A DNA stretch of 64,000 nt from Saxidomus purpurata (Eukaryota; Mollusca; Bivalvia; Venerida; Veneridae): NCBI GenBank assembly GCA_022818135.1, contig JAFMSR010000009.1, positions 20,896,115-20,960,114 on the forward strand, given 5' to 3'. Below are positions 24,701 through 39,700 of the stretch, piece by piece. Each line of letters begins with the position of its first letter. The stretch's first letter is position 1. Below the pieces are notes generated by a model. That model was given only the letters and a program-made list of their open reading frames with translations, searched no databases and had not been told where the DNA came from. Position numbers and translations under genes: made by a program.

Positions 24701-27700
24701 TAAACTTGTCTTAAAGAGATGCATCATGCAGCCTCTTGAAGTAGGCAACAACTTCATAAAGGTGTATTATATATCATATAAAAATGAATGATTGGAATAC
24801 AGCAGTATTGGCTGCTTCAGTCAGGTTGTTGAGTAATAGAGGTGACCCCTAAAACAGGTTGAACTATACTGCTAGTTGGTTCAGGACAGACTGTTTACCA
24901 ATTGTAACATTTTATTTTTACAGAATATATCTCGATTTATTATTTTTTATAGGTGATCCACAGTCTGGCTACTCGCTCTGTCCAGCTGGATTTTACTGTC
25001 CGGCTGGAACCGGTCTTAACTGGACCGCTTGTCCACTTGGAACGTTCTCGGATGTTGAGGGTCTGAAATTGGATTCTGAGTGTCAGCAGTGTACAGGAGG
25101 AATGTATTGTGACAGAACTAACCTTACTGCTCCAGCAGGATATTGCGACCCTGGATATTTCTGTACGTCTGGTGTCGAGACACCACAGCCTGACGGCTCA
25201 ACAAACATAGGAACAGGTGGAATTTGTCCACTAGGATCTAAATGTCCATCAGGAACAGTAACTCCAGATGACTGTCCGGCCGGAACATATCAGGTAGGTG
25301 TTATAAAAACTGAGTAATTCAACTGTAGGACACATTTCTGTACTCTTATGGTTATAATTCTATAATAATTTATGTATTTTTTTCACAGTACCTTTGGTGT
25401 ATACTTACTTCAAAAGTTTATACATTACACATGATATTAATCGAACTGTTATTTCTAAAAGTTAAGTCAAGTATGCAAGTTTTTTTTTTTTTAAGAAAAA
25501 TGTCCTAAATACTAAATGATTGTTGATATTTAGCTTGACTTTTCGAAGAAAAGGGGAGCTATCCTACTTGCCCCGGCGTCAGCGTCCGCGTTGGTGTTAC
25601 ACCTTGGTTAAGTTTTTTGTACCACCCCACTTTATTTCAAAACTATTAGAGGTATGGCTTTGAAACTTACCATACTTGTTTACCATCATAACCTCCATCT
25701 ACAGACAAGGGCACATAACTCTGTCAAGGTTTTTGACAGAATTATGGCCCTTTTTTACTTAGAAAGTGTATTGAGCTTGGTTAAGTTTTTCGTACCACCT
25801 CACTTTATTTCAAAACCATTAGAGGTATTGCTTTGAAACTAACCATACTTGTTTACCATCATGACCTACATCAACAGACAAGAGTACATAACTCTGTCAA
25901 GGTTTTTGACAGAATTATGCCCCTTTTTACTTAGAAAATACATTGAATATGGGTAAAATCCACTTATTGCCTTAACCCTTTGAGATATTGCTTTGAAACT
26001 TTGAATACTTGTTTACATCATTACCCCCATCTGTACGCTAGAGAAGGTAACTCTGTCAGGGATTTGTTTTAAAAATTAAGGCCCTTTATCGACTTAGAAT
26101 CTTGGTTAAGTTTTGCTTACCAGTCCACTTTTTGACTATACTGTTTGAGATATTAATTTGAAAGTTAGAATACTTGTTTACCATCATGATCCCCAAATAT
26201 GGGCAGGAGAAGGTAATTCTGTCAAGAATTTTATTTGAATTATGGCCCTTTTTGACTTAGAAACTCAGTTAAAATTTTCATTCTTGTCCACTTTGTTGAC
26301 TTAACCTTTTGAGATTTGACTTTGAAAATTGGGTACTTATGTACCATCATGAGACCTATCTGTAAGCAGAGAGATACTCTGTGAAAATGTTTCTAGATTT
26401 GTACTAAGAAATTCCTAGTTAAAGTCTTGTGTGCCCTTAACTGTCAAAGTTTTGTTTTTTGCAGCACTAAAATGAGCGCTGTCCTATGACGTTTTGTTAT
26501 TGTTTGAAGTGTTTTGAGGTAAGGTGAACTGTCATGTTCTCTCCAGCCTAGGAGTCCAAGCCTAGTTTTGTCAATGCAGTCATTGTAAAGTAAATAATGT
26601 TCTTCTTTAAGGACTTAGCCAACCAAGCCGACTGCACCACGTGTCCAGCTGGTTATTACTGCCTAGCTGCCAGTACCAACTACACTGATACACCGTGTCC
26701 CTCCGGACACTACTGCCCTAACGGTACACAGTACGATACCCAGTACCAGTGTCCGCAAGGAAAGTTCAACAATCTGACAGGTACGAAATTCACATGATGT
26801 ACATTGTATAATAATCATACATGTAAAGTCCTAAGTCATGTACAAGTTCAAATGGGATTTTTGTTTTTTTTGCTTTTTAGTATTTTGTAGCGCAATCCTC
26901 TTTCTTTAGCACTAAGACCACAGGTTGACAGGTTTGAAATACTTGAAAGTTTTGAAAATGTTTAATCTTGCAAAACATATGTTTTAAAATTGTTTCTTCA
27001 AGTTTTATAAAAGAACATTTCTTGTACACATATTGTTATTTCCAAATTTGGTGAAATTTTTCAGGTCAGCAGGATATTGGTGCATGTGTGGATTGCTCAC
27101 CAGGATATTACTGTGGTTCCCCAGGACTTTCAGCACCCACAGGTCTCTGTGATGCTGGCTGGTATTGTGAACTGGGCTCGTACCTTGCCCAGCCGACGAG
27201 TCCCGAAGGTGGAAAATGTCTAGCTGGCACATACTGTCCAGAAGGAAGTTCCTCGCCCACCGGTTGTGATCCCGGATCTTACTGTGGCTCTGACATGCTT
27301 GGTGCAGTGACCGGAAACTGCAGTGCTGGATATTATTGTACTGGAAATTCAACCACAGCAAACCCAACTGGAACTGGAGGTAATCTATTTGTGTCATCAC
27401 AAGTAGCATCATGGTTACCGTAGTGGAATTTGGTTGGTAGTTCCTTGAGAAGGAACAGAGCTATTACCCAGAATCTGTAGTTAGGTAAACTGCCTGCCTG
27501 TAAATGAATTAAAAGTACTGTTGAAAAAGGTGTCAAAACTCCAAGAAAAAAAGAGAGACAGGTGCAGCTGGTTTTGTTTTCTCTAGGTTACCATCATAAT
27601 TGTTCTTTTTCTGTGGCTTTGTGAACAGGCTTTATTAAATTAGTTTCACAGACATTTTGGAGGTAAAGTCATATATATTGTTGAGAGTTGTAAATTTTGA

Positions 27701-30700
27701 CTTCAAGCTTGTTTTTGAAGCCTGTTTCACACAGTTTTTACATTTTGTGAAGTTATGTATGTTATTGTAAAGGCTGAGAGGGCCTAAGGCGTTCTTACTT
27801 GGCGTTGCTAGGCGATGTCGCCGTATGGTTCAGGTACGAATCAAGGCTTCTGCCTTGTAATGAATATTTCAAGCTCTCCTTTTGAGTTCTATACTCCTCT
27901 GTGTAAAAGGTTAAATGTAAACAACTCCAGATGCCTATCAAGTGGAGTGTTGATATGTTTTACTGCAGCATTAGATAGAATAATAAATATTTCAGGTGAC
28001 AGTTGCCCACTCGGCCATTTTTGTATCGAGGGAAGTATAGCACCAACACCATGTGACCCTGGAACCTTCCTCCCAAGTACAAAAGGAGAGGACCAGTCAT
28101 ACTGCCTAAGTTGTACAGCAGGAAAATATTGCAGCCAGTCTGGCTTATCAGCAATTGAAGGAGATTGTACAGCAGGTACACGCTTGTTTTAGCATGTCCA
28201 TTTTAGAAACTCAGTTCCGGTATTGAGACCAACCTTCAGTCCTGTAAAAAGTGGTCTTATAAATGAATTGGTCTTGTTAGCGAGACCTCTTTACTATGAA
28301 ATTGAGCATCTGGTTCAGAAATGTCTGGTCTTAATATAGAGAGCAGTCTTTATATCACGTCGTCTTATATAAAAAATTATAGCGTATCTTCACTGTAGTG
28401 AGATATAGAATAAATATTTTAGCTTAATGTAAGGAGAAAAAAGAAATCGAATATCTCAAAACGTTATTTGGTGTGAAGCAAGTAGTTTGTGTTTTTTTTT
28501 CTGTAACCATGCATGGAGGCATCATTGTGACTTTTGTGTTAAATGGATCTAAGGGAGTTGTACTCGGGTTTAGATTTTATGTTTTAGGTTACTCATTGCC
28601 CAGAGGTGCGAATTCCAGCCCCCCCAGCAGTTCACGAGTGTCCAGCGTTCTCATATGTCACACGTACTGGTTTCAAGCAAGAGGACCAGTTTGCTCCATC
28701 TGGTACATACCAAGACCCTTGACAGTCGAGCTAAAATAAATTAGTATAACCTAAATGGATTTGAATTATACTCGAACTGTTTTCTGTTTTACCGGTTACA
28801 AATTGCCCACCGACAAATATGTCCCCAGCAGGTAAACATTTCACCATCGTTACTTAAATGAAGGACTAAAGCGAGGTATACCATTGTCATTGGTACATGC
28901 CAAGATCTGACGGTCAGTCAACAGGTTAGACCTGCATGGAAGGTCATTACTAGCACCAAAAACTTTAAATCTGGACCCGTAACAAACTTTACCTCCTCAA
29001 TATGTCCAACAGGTAAAAATTTAACTACCATGCTGTCTTCTTTGAAAGTATACATCTATGGTGATCATAGTGATTTGCAGACTTTACTCATACAACAGAG
29101 GTAACAACTTAATTGTCCTTTACTAAAACTAAATCAGGTTTTCCTTTTCAAATATCTTTGTAATTGTCCAGGAGTCTCCCAGGGTGAGGCCGTAAAGGTT
29201 CTTAATTTGAAGTGTCAATAATACTTGAAGGTTTTGAACAGTTTTGATTTTAACAACGACTGTGTGAAGTATATATGAATATACAGTTCTGTATTAGAAC
29301 CAAGGTTTCTTACATTTAGTGTTTAGTCACTTTAGCCAGGGTCTTACATTTTAAATTTTAATAAAATCAGAGAATAAAATTTTGACATTTCAAGTTTTAT
29401 GCATTTATCGATTAGTCTGCTGCCATACCTGTATCATGTAATCAATTTTGGCTTTCACATATATGGGTTTGCGTAGATACGATTTAATGGTTTTATTAAA
29501 CAGTTGACACCTTTACTTACACAGGTCATTACTGTCCAAATGGCACACAGACGGCAACTGCCAACCCATGTCCGGCTGGCACATATAGCGAAAACACAGG
29601 ATTGACTGATTCCAGCCAGTGTGACCCTTGTACAGGTATGTGTAACTATCCTACGCTTGATGATTTAAGGGATTATGAAGCCATTACAAGGAAAATCTGA
29701 GAAACCTTTAATGTTTGATTTCTTGAGTGAATCAGTTCAAGAATTACTATTCCAACAAAGCAATCCATAAATTCAAGTACCAACAAACCTACATTGTAAA
29801 TCACCCCTAGACAACTTGATGTAACAAAAGCCATGTTGTTGTAATCTTAAATGTACCACAGGCCTGTGAGTAATGAGCAAAGTGTAAATGATAGAGTAAT
29901 TGGACTCGGAGTCTGATGATTCAAACAGCACGTCAAGGTCAAATAGCCTATGTTATTCTTTTGGACACTAATTTGTTTAGCACAAATGTCAGTTGTCATG
30001 TATATACTGAGACCTGAACTTCCTGGTCGGAAACCTTACAGTGCTTCCAAATGCATGGCTCTTGATATATCATTGAAACGCTACTGAAACTTGATGTTAA
30101 AAATAGGATAATATAAGTACAGGTACTTGAGATTTTTCAAGCAATGCATTTTGTATATAGTTAGTTGTAATTTTGATGTAACAGTTAAGTTTTCGCAAGA
30201 AATTGATTGTCTGTTTAAAATTACATTAAAGCAATTACTATTTCTTTTTTTTGCAGGTGGATATTACTGTACACTTGGCACCACAACCCCATCCTTGGTC
30301 TGCAGTGCGGGTTATTACTGCCGGAACAGTTCCCAGTCAGCTGCACCAATGCAAGGAACAGAAGCATACGAGTGTCCAGTCGGACATTATTGTCCCGAGC
30401 AGACCACAGAACCAATTAAATGCCCAATTGGAACATTCTCTAATTCTGTGAGACTGATGAATGAGTCTGACTGTACCTCATGTACACAAGGTAATATATA
30501 TCAATGTTAAACTCCTCAACACTTGGAACATTAAAGGAGCATTTTAAAATGCTCATGTCTGGTTGTCAATCAGAACACTCGGAAAGCTTTTCTGTTCATA
30601 GTGGTATTTTATAAATCTGTCAAATGAAGACAATGTTGACAATACAGGATGTATGGATAGTGTAGACCATGATCAGAGTCTATGGTCAGTATAGACTGTG

Positions 30701-33700
30701 ATCAGATTTTATGGACAGTATAGACCATGTTTAGACTGTATAGGTAAATTTTGATAGATATTCAATTTAAAATAAAGGGAATAAGAGTACAGCTTAAACT
30801 AACAAATTGTACACAAATCCAAGTTAGTTAATCTACACTACATTACGTAAATTTATTGATTTTTAAAAGTAAATTTTGACTTTTCAGGTTACTACTGTGA
30901 TGCCCAAGCACTGACTGCACCCACTGGTCTGTGTGCAGCTGGATTTTACTGTGAAACAGGCTCAGACAATGACTCACCCGTTGAATGCCCATCTGGAAAA
31001 TACTGTCCTGAAGGTAGGGTCCAGTTATCTGATATTGTACTTACATCTTGAGTTTCCAATACTATATTTCTGTACTATTTGGTCAAGGAATTTATATTTA
31101 ATTTACCACTAAATTAGAAAAGGTTCCATTCTAAGCATTTCTGTAGATTTCTTATAGATGATAGCTACAGTAACCGCTGAAAACAGTTAATATATAGTGT
31201 TGTTGCATACTTTCAATTACCAGATTGTATTTGATTTAAGGAACCCATACACCAACAAGATGTCCAACAGGCACATTTTCAAATGCTACAAGACTAACTG
31301 ATGCTGCTAACTGTACAGACTGTACAGCTGGATTCTACTGCACTTCTACGGGTCTGACAGAGCCCGAGGGTAACTGTACCCAGGGCTACTATTGTCCAAC
31401 AGGTAAATTCACATTCCTAACACGATCTTTAGTTAATATTGCTTAACTGCAAATGTGACACTGGGTACTGTAGCAAGGCTGTTGTTGCTTAGCTATTCAA
31501 TGTTTAGCCTAGCTATTCAATGTTTAACTTAGCTGTTCAATGTTTAACTTAGCTGTTCAATGTTTAGCTTAGCTATTCAATGTTTAGCTTAGCTATTCAA
31601 TGTTTAACTTAGCTATTCAATATTTAACTTAGCTATTCAATGTTTAGCCTAGCTATTCAATGTTTAGCCTAGTTATTCAATGTTTAACTTAGCTATTCAA
31701 TGTTTAGCTTAGCTATTCAATGTTTAGCTTAGCTATTCAATGTTTAGCTTTGCTATTCAATGTTTAGCTTTGCTATTCAATGTTTAGCTTAGCTATTTAA
31801 TGTTTAGCTTAGCTATTCAATGTTTAGCTTTGCTATTCAATGTTTAGCTTTGCTATTCAATGTTTAGCTTAGCTATTCAATGTTTAGCGGTGGTTAGATT
31901 CCTTGATTGGAGTCTGACATGTATTCTTGTATATTAACCAAGGCACCAAAATCATTTTAATTACAGTAAAACCTGTTTATCTGTCACCTCACTGATGTAA
32001 ACAGAAAATGGCACATCTGTTGGTCCATATAATGTACAATGTTTAATAGAGGACCTGGTTTAATGGGAATATGCTTTAACTTATGAGATGAAATGGCCCC
32101 AAAGGGTGCCGTATAGTACAGGTTTCATCCTTTTCATATTCCGAAAGTTTTTAGCTCGACTTTTCTATGAAAAGGGGAGCCCCCCCCCCCCCCCCCGGGG
32201 GGGGGGAGCCCCCCCCCCCCCCCCCCCCCCCCCCCCGCCACACCAATGTTAAAGTTTGCGTACCACCCCAAATATTTTCAAAGTCCTTGAGATATTGCTT
32301 TGAAACTTTGCACACTTGTTTACCATCATGACCCCAACCTGTACACAGGAGGAGGTAACTATCAAGCATTTTGACAGAATTATGCCCCTTTTTCGACTTA
32401 GAAGTTATGTTAAAGTTTGCGTACCACCTCAAATATTTTCAAAGTGCATTGACATATGGCCTTGAAACTTTGCATACTTGTTCACCATCATGTCCCCAAT
32501 CTCTACACAAGAGGAGGTACTCTATCAAGCATTTTGACAGAATTATGCCCCTTTTTCAACTTAGAATTTATGTTAAAGTTTGCGTACCACCTCAAAGATT
32601 TTCAAAGTGCATTGACATATGGCTTTGAAACTTTGCATACTTGTTCACCATCATGTCCCCAATCTCTACACAATAGGAGGTACTCTATCAGCATTGTGAC
32701 AGATATGCCCCTTTTGCCCCCCCCGACTTAGAATTTATGTTTAAGTTGGCGTGCCACCCCAAAATTTTCAAAGTCCATTGAGAAATTGCTTTGAAACTTT
32801 TGCATCTGTGTTCACAATCCTGTCTGTAAGCAGAGAAGATAACTCTGTGAAAATGTTTCTTGATTTGTACTTAGAAATTCCTAGTTAAAGTAGTTAAAGT
32901 CTTGTGTGCCCTTAACTGTCAAAGTTTTGTTTTTTTGCAGCATAAAAATGAGCGCTGTCCTTGATTTGTTCATTACCTTGTGATGAAGGTAAATGTTTAT
33001 TGAAACAAATATAAGAGTGCTATACATTTAAGTTAAAGTGACAGCTGTTCGTTACTACATGTACGGATATGAAAATGATTTAGAAGAAGACAGATTGGTG
33101 TCTTGTACTTTTGAAAGGGGAGATAAACCTGAAGAAAAAAACAAGTAAATTAAATATCCATGAAATGTAATGTCATTTTGAATTATAATTTCAGGTTCAA
33201 CTGTTGGTAATCCTACCAGATGTCCCATTGCATATCACTGTCCAGAAGGAAGTTCCAACCCTCAAGAATGTCCAGCTGGTAGTTACACTACACAGAGAAC
33301 ACAATGGGAGTGTGATCCTTGTCCACAGGGGTGAGTTTTAGTTGGAAGTGTAACAAATATCTCGAGTGTTGAGATCTTGTTAAGTAATAAAAGTAACAGG
33401 GGTGTGACTGACATTGAGAAGGGTGAATGCTATGTACATATAAGTTAATATTCAGCTTAACAAAATGGTGAATTTCAAAGTAAAAAGGTCTTTAGTTACA
33501 TGTATAAACTGAAATGTGATGAAACTGATATGTGACAAAACTGAAATGTGAAGAAATTTATGATATGATGCCTTACACAAGGAAACCTTTTTTAATTTTC
33601 AGGTATTACTGTATATATGACGCAGCAGTCGAAGGAAGTGTGGCCTCCGTGAAGTTTGATTGTCCTAAGGGTTATTACTGTCCACAAGGAACAGGGTACG

Positions 33701-36700
33701 ACCAGCAACCGTGTCCAGCTGGGACCTATGGAACACAGAAAAATTACTATCAGGTTAGTGGCCAGACTACTTGTATGTTTATATTGATTAAGTAGATGAA
33801 AATTGAATGTGAATTTCTTGCTAAATGTTATGTCTTACTCGCTTTTTCATAGACAGTCTGTTCAGGCCAATTTGATATAACATTCAAACAAATGCAGGAC
33901 TTTTGTTTTTACACATACATTTGTCAGAGCAGATAGGGATACAGTATGTGGGTAACAAGCCCCTCAGATCCCAGTGCTGAAATACAGCGTAACACTGAGG
34001 GAATAAGGATGTATTTATTTGGTCAATGATTAGTTGTAATTGATTTTCACTATATGCAGATTTACTGTATTCATTGTAGATTTACTGTATTCATTGTAGA
34101 TTTACTGTATTCATTGTTTCATTGCAGGTATCCCAATGTACTGACTGCAGTGGTGGCAGATACTGTGACACAGAGGGTGCTACTGCAGTAACAGGACTGT
34201 GTGATGCTGGGTACTGGTGCCAGTCTGGTGTGGACCGGCCAAATCCGGATAATGATGCCGCAAATACCACCTACAACGCCACTTGTGGGCTTGGAGGGCA
34301 TACAGGTATTCTTAACGGTTTGATAATAGCTTGTGCAAACCTATAATTCAAGCATCTGATAATTCCAAATTGGATAATTCAAAGTTAAACATAATTCAAA
34401 CAGTAAGGCAGTGAGGTTGTATTATTTGTGCTCAATGATGAAAATCCTTGTCTCATATTGTTGTTGTTTGTGTATTACAAAATTTCCATTTATTGCCATA
34501 CTCGTATTACATTTTCCGTTTATTGCCATACTCATTTTGGTTTGTGTAATACATTTTCCATTTGTTGCCATATCTAACAACATGAAAGCTATGGTATATT
34601 CTGATATTGGACACATGCTGTATGCTCCTCCTGTTTGTCATGATGAATATGTTTATCGATGTGTAGATTTTACTTATTGGAAGTTTAAACATGTGACGTT
34701 CTTACTGCTTTAAAGTTTGGAGATGTTTTATTGTATCTCTACTTTTAAGATTTTTTAATAGATTTCTATGACCTGTCTTTCTGCTTATCACAATAGGCTC
34801 AATTATTATTCAGGCATTAATCAAGTTTCAATTACACTCAAGTGTTTTTAAAATTATCTTAAACTGTCTTAAGTTAAAATCAAGCAAATCCCATAGTCTT
34901 TTGTTGGTGGCCTGCCAAAAAATAGGCAGTTTAAGTAAAATTCTGTTGACCTCTAGCATTTTGTACTTCATGGTCTTCTGGAACTATTTTTGAATACAAG
35001 TGTTAAATGAAGAACTGTGATTTCAGGTTATGGCAGTATCTGCCCCATAGGCTCATACTGCCCGGAGGGTACAGATCTACCTGTCAACTGTCCGGCTGGC
35101 TCATACCAAGACTTAGAAGGTCAGAGCTATTGCAAGGGATGCCCGCAAGGTAAGTTTTCTATGCTTGCTACTTCACAAGACTATTGGTTCATTTTATTTC
35201 TTGAATACTGTGAAAATGATAGAAAATGCAATGGATTTTGTCTCTGCAGGATTGTACAGTTATTGAGACATGTCTTGTTTTTTGCTGTAGGTTTCTTCTG
35301 TCCATCAAACACATCAGATTACACAATAAACTCTTGTCCAAGTGGCTACTATTGTCCAGAGAACACAACTTCATCCACTGAAAACCCATGTCCCATCGGA
35401 ACCTTCAACCCAGATACAGAGCAGATAAACTCAAGTGCATGCGTACTGTGTACAGGAGGGAAATACTGTGGAGGAACTGGATTATCAGCGCCCTCTGGCA
35501 ACTGCAGGTAAATCAAATCATCTTTTTTTATAATCAGGAAGTAGGTTTTGTAGTGAACACTATTTGAATGGAACGTTTTTAACTAGGTTTCCATCTAAAG
35601 TCATGGTTATTAGATAGGGTGGGTAACTTGGTATGTAGGTAGATTATATTTGAGAAAATGCTTTTGATTGCTTTTGGGATCCCTTAGGTCAGGGTCAATG
35701 TCGCTGTTACTAAAAGTAAGAAAAACAGTTTCAACTAGTTTAGTGGCATGTTATATCTATATATCGTTTGCTTTATAGTCTGTTTAAATGTTGTTTGCAC
35801 CAGGAAAAATAGCTGGGGGCACTTTAAAAATGAGAAGATTCCCACTTGGCTGCTTACATGTTAAAAACCTGGTTTTGTGGTATTGCCGTGTTTCTTGTCT
35901 CCCTTACCTCATAGTTACAGGATTCATTCTGCCATGAGTTATTGTTTCTCTTAAAGTCTGGTTGCTGTGCTTATTGGTGCCTGCAGATTGTTTTTATCAT
36001 TTTACAATATTAACTGTTTTGTATTTTTGACATATGTAACTGTATAATTATACAGTTTTTAATGGTAACAAATATTTTCAATGGCAATGGCGTCATCCAG
36101 AGCCATTTAAATTGTTTGTGACCATTAAGAAATGTTTATGTATCAGGGTTTTCATATTTCAGCTTGAGCCGTCAATGTGTTGCAGGGTTATTTTGGTCCC
36201 ATTGTTTCATGTTTCAAATATATTCATCCAATTTTCAAACAAAATGTATTATAAGTTTTTGTATTGCCTTCTTTCAGTGGTGGATGGTATTGTATCGAAG
36301 GAGCTGTGCAGTCCAAGCCAACAGTTGACTCCCAGGGAGGAAAATGTAGAAACAGGTATTACTGTCCCGAAGGCAGTGATGGTCCGACCATATGTGATGG
36401 AGGGTCGTACTGTCTTTATGAGAGACTGGATACACCTACTGGGGTGTGCGATGCAGGTACGAATATTTCTGACATATTTCACCTCTCTGCCTAATTATAT
36501 AGTTCAGTATTTTAAATTCCCAGGAGCACATTTACAAGTAGCTGTTGCTTTATCGAGAACAATGTCTTATTGGCAGAAATGACCTTAATTTGTACCAAAA
36601 ACATTCATAACTTTGATTTTAAAATCAATAGGTATATGTTAAATTTGTGCACAGCATTTCTTTCAATGATATTGCAAAAAATAAGAAATGCTTTCTGCCA

Positions 36701-39700
36701 ACTTGTTTTGTGAAGAAACGACTTTAATACGAAAGAAACGCATATGTCAATGCTGTTGAAGAGTGAACAGAATATGGTGATATTATTATCCAATAAGTAA
36801 ATTTATTTTACTATTATATCTTTAAATTCAATAAGAAAAGATATATAACGTAGTGAAACTGACCTTTATTTGTATGAAAACCATTCCTAATGTTGCCATT
36901 TAAAGTGATATTACCCATCAAAGTGATCATCATAATTTTATTATTTACAGGGTACTGGTGTAACAATGGCAGCAACTGGAACCAACCCTACGATACTGTG
37001 ACTGGTAATAAGTGTCCATACGGTCACTACTGTCCCAGCGGTAGTGCCGGAGGAATACCTTGTCCTATGGGATATTTTCTTAATGCTGAAGGAAGTACTT
37101 CCATTTCCAGCTGTACCATATGTACACCAGGTTAGTACATTTTTTAGCTCTCCTGAGCACTGAGTTCTTGTGCTCTGGGTGAGCTATTGTGACCACTCGG
37201 TGTCCGGCATACACCATCCGCGGTCAATTAAAATTTTCTTGTTAAAAAACTATTGGACCAATTTCATCCAAAGTTAACATGAATGTTCCTTATGAGTTGT
37301 TACTTTTATAAAAAGTTGTTCAAACTAGTTTTACTAAAGACTCTGGTTGCTATGGCAACAAATAGGAAAAACTTTAAAAAGGTCTTTTCCAAAACAGGAA
37401 GACTAGATATTTGGCATGTAGCATTGTCTAATGGAACACTACCAAGATTGTTTAAATCATGACCCTCTAGTCAAAATTGGCCACATACCGGGTGTCACTT
37501 GATTTAACATAGGTTTCTATACGAAAATCTTCTCCTATGCAACCACAAGGCACAGAGCTTAGATATTTGGTATTTAGCATTGTCTAGTGGACCTCTGTCT
37601 AGATCGATAGTGACCTTCAGGTCAAAATTGACCCAACACAGGGGTCACTTGTTTTACATAAACTTACATAGGAAAACTTTAAAAAAATCTTCCTGGTCTA
37701 GAGATAAGATATTTGGTGTGTAACGTTGTCTAGTTGACCTCTACAAAGATCATTGAAATCATGTCCCAATAGCCATGTATTGTCATTTTATGTTTGCCTT
37801 TAAGAACAAGCATGTAAGAATATCTTTTTGTTGATGTAAAAAAAGAGTGGCTTTACCCAGTTAAAAATCTTTAGGCTAATCTTACAGTTTTTTTTCCATG
37901 ATTGGGGAAGGCACTCTAGCCCCTCAATTTGGGGAAAGTTGAAGCGATAATAAGAAGAAGGTACACTAAAATCCTGGTGTAACCCTGAAAGTCACAGGTT
38001 GGGGAAACTGCATGATTTTAAAGAAGTTTTAGTAGGGAAAGACACCCTATACCGACCTCTGATATAGAAGGTAAAATGCCCTATCTTATAAAGTTTAGCT
38101 ACATGTATTATTTTATGCAGGCTAACTTTTTTACACTGATTTACAACAGGCAAGTATTGCGAGTCAGAAGGTCTTCAGACGCCAACTGGTGATTGTGACC
38201 CAGGTTACTTCTGCCCCGCTGGTCAGTCCACGGCAACTCCTGCAAACTACACTTGCCCTGTGGGTTCTTACTGTGTTGGTGGGCTGTCTGCATCAGTTGA
38301 ATGTCCTAGTGGCGAATACCAGGTAATGTTTCTCAAAAGAAAGTGACTGGGTAGCCGGATCTGTATTATGATTATTTCTATGATTTAATCATAGGCTGAT
38401 TTCTCTTGCTGTTTTCAACTACAATGAACATTGTTATATGGTATTTATTTTAATTGATAATTAGAAGTGGAGAAATTCAAGAGAAAATGGTTATTGTCTA
38501 ACAAACTTCGAAAAAATTGAAAATTAACTAAGATATACAAGAGGTATGCTAAGAAGTTAACTTTCCTGAATTGGGATTTCAAAAAAATAAATGTGAATTT
38601 TCATTTTTTTTTATTTAATCAAAAGTTTGCAATTTGTTTAATAGGTTGAAAATTGAAGAATTTGTTGATATAATGTACTTTATGACATTTTATGGATTCA
38701 CTGCATAAGAGTGATGTGTGGGTATGAAGTCATTAACATAATGATTACGTAAAGTTTTTCCTGCTAAAAGTATTGGTTTGTGTATGTTAAGGATCTGCCA
38801 ATCCAGTCGTCTTGCAAGACTTGCCCGGCAGGATACTATTGTGACTCTGGCATCGCAGGTGGTGTCTCAAACTACACGCAGTACATATGTCCTGAGGGAA
38901 GTTACTGTCCGGATGGAACTACACACGCTGATCAGTATAAATGTCCACTTGGTAGTTTCAACAATGGAACAGGTAAACTATTTTTATGGAACATCACAAT
39001 GTAGAAATTTTTTTAATAATGCTACAAGTAAGCATCACAGTGTAAATTTTCAACAATGCAACGGTAAAACTGTTTCCATGGAAATTATAATATTGTTTTC
39101 ATGCAGAAATTTTTAACAATGCAACAGTTGTGTTATTATTCTTGTATAATGTCATGGTCATGATAAAAGTTTTAAATATATTCCTTTATTCTGATCAAGT
39201 TTAGTCAAAATCAAGGAGAGCTGCTGTAGTTGAAAGAAATAAAACTGCAACAAGATTTTGACAGACTGATAGAATTATAGTCATTGCTGCTGGCAGGGTT
39301 TTGATCTAAAAATAGATACACAGGAAGCAAAACAACCCTCATCAATGTTTTTCAAAACTAAATATTTTGTTTTTTAAGGGTTGACTGATGCGTCAAATTG
39401 CACATCGTGTGTTGGTCGGATGGCATGTGACGAGGAAGGACTGACCTATCCGAAACGAGAATGCTCTGCCGGGTACTTCTGTATCTCTGGAGCCGAGTCA
39501 GTAACCCCTACACAGGGTGCAAATGCTGATGTATGTCCAACAGGCTCCTACTGTGGACAGGGAACTGCAGACCCAGTCCCTTGCCCAGAAGGATCATATA
39601 ATCCTTCAACAGGACTTCACATGGAAAGCCAGTGTCTGAATTGTACAGGTGGAAGTTATTGTAATGAGACAGGTAAATGATTTGCAGAACCCTAGTTACT

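Noticed and set aside
31491..31888. CRISPR-like array
   Set aside because: The units are contiguous with no spacers, inside an animal intron; it is a minisatellite.
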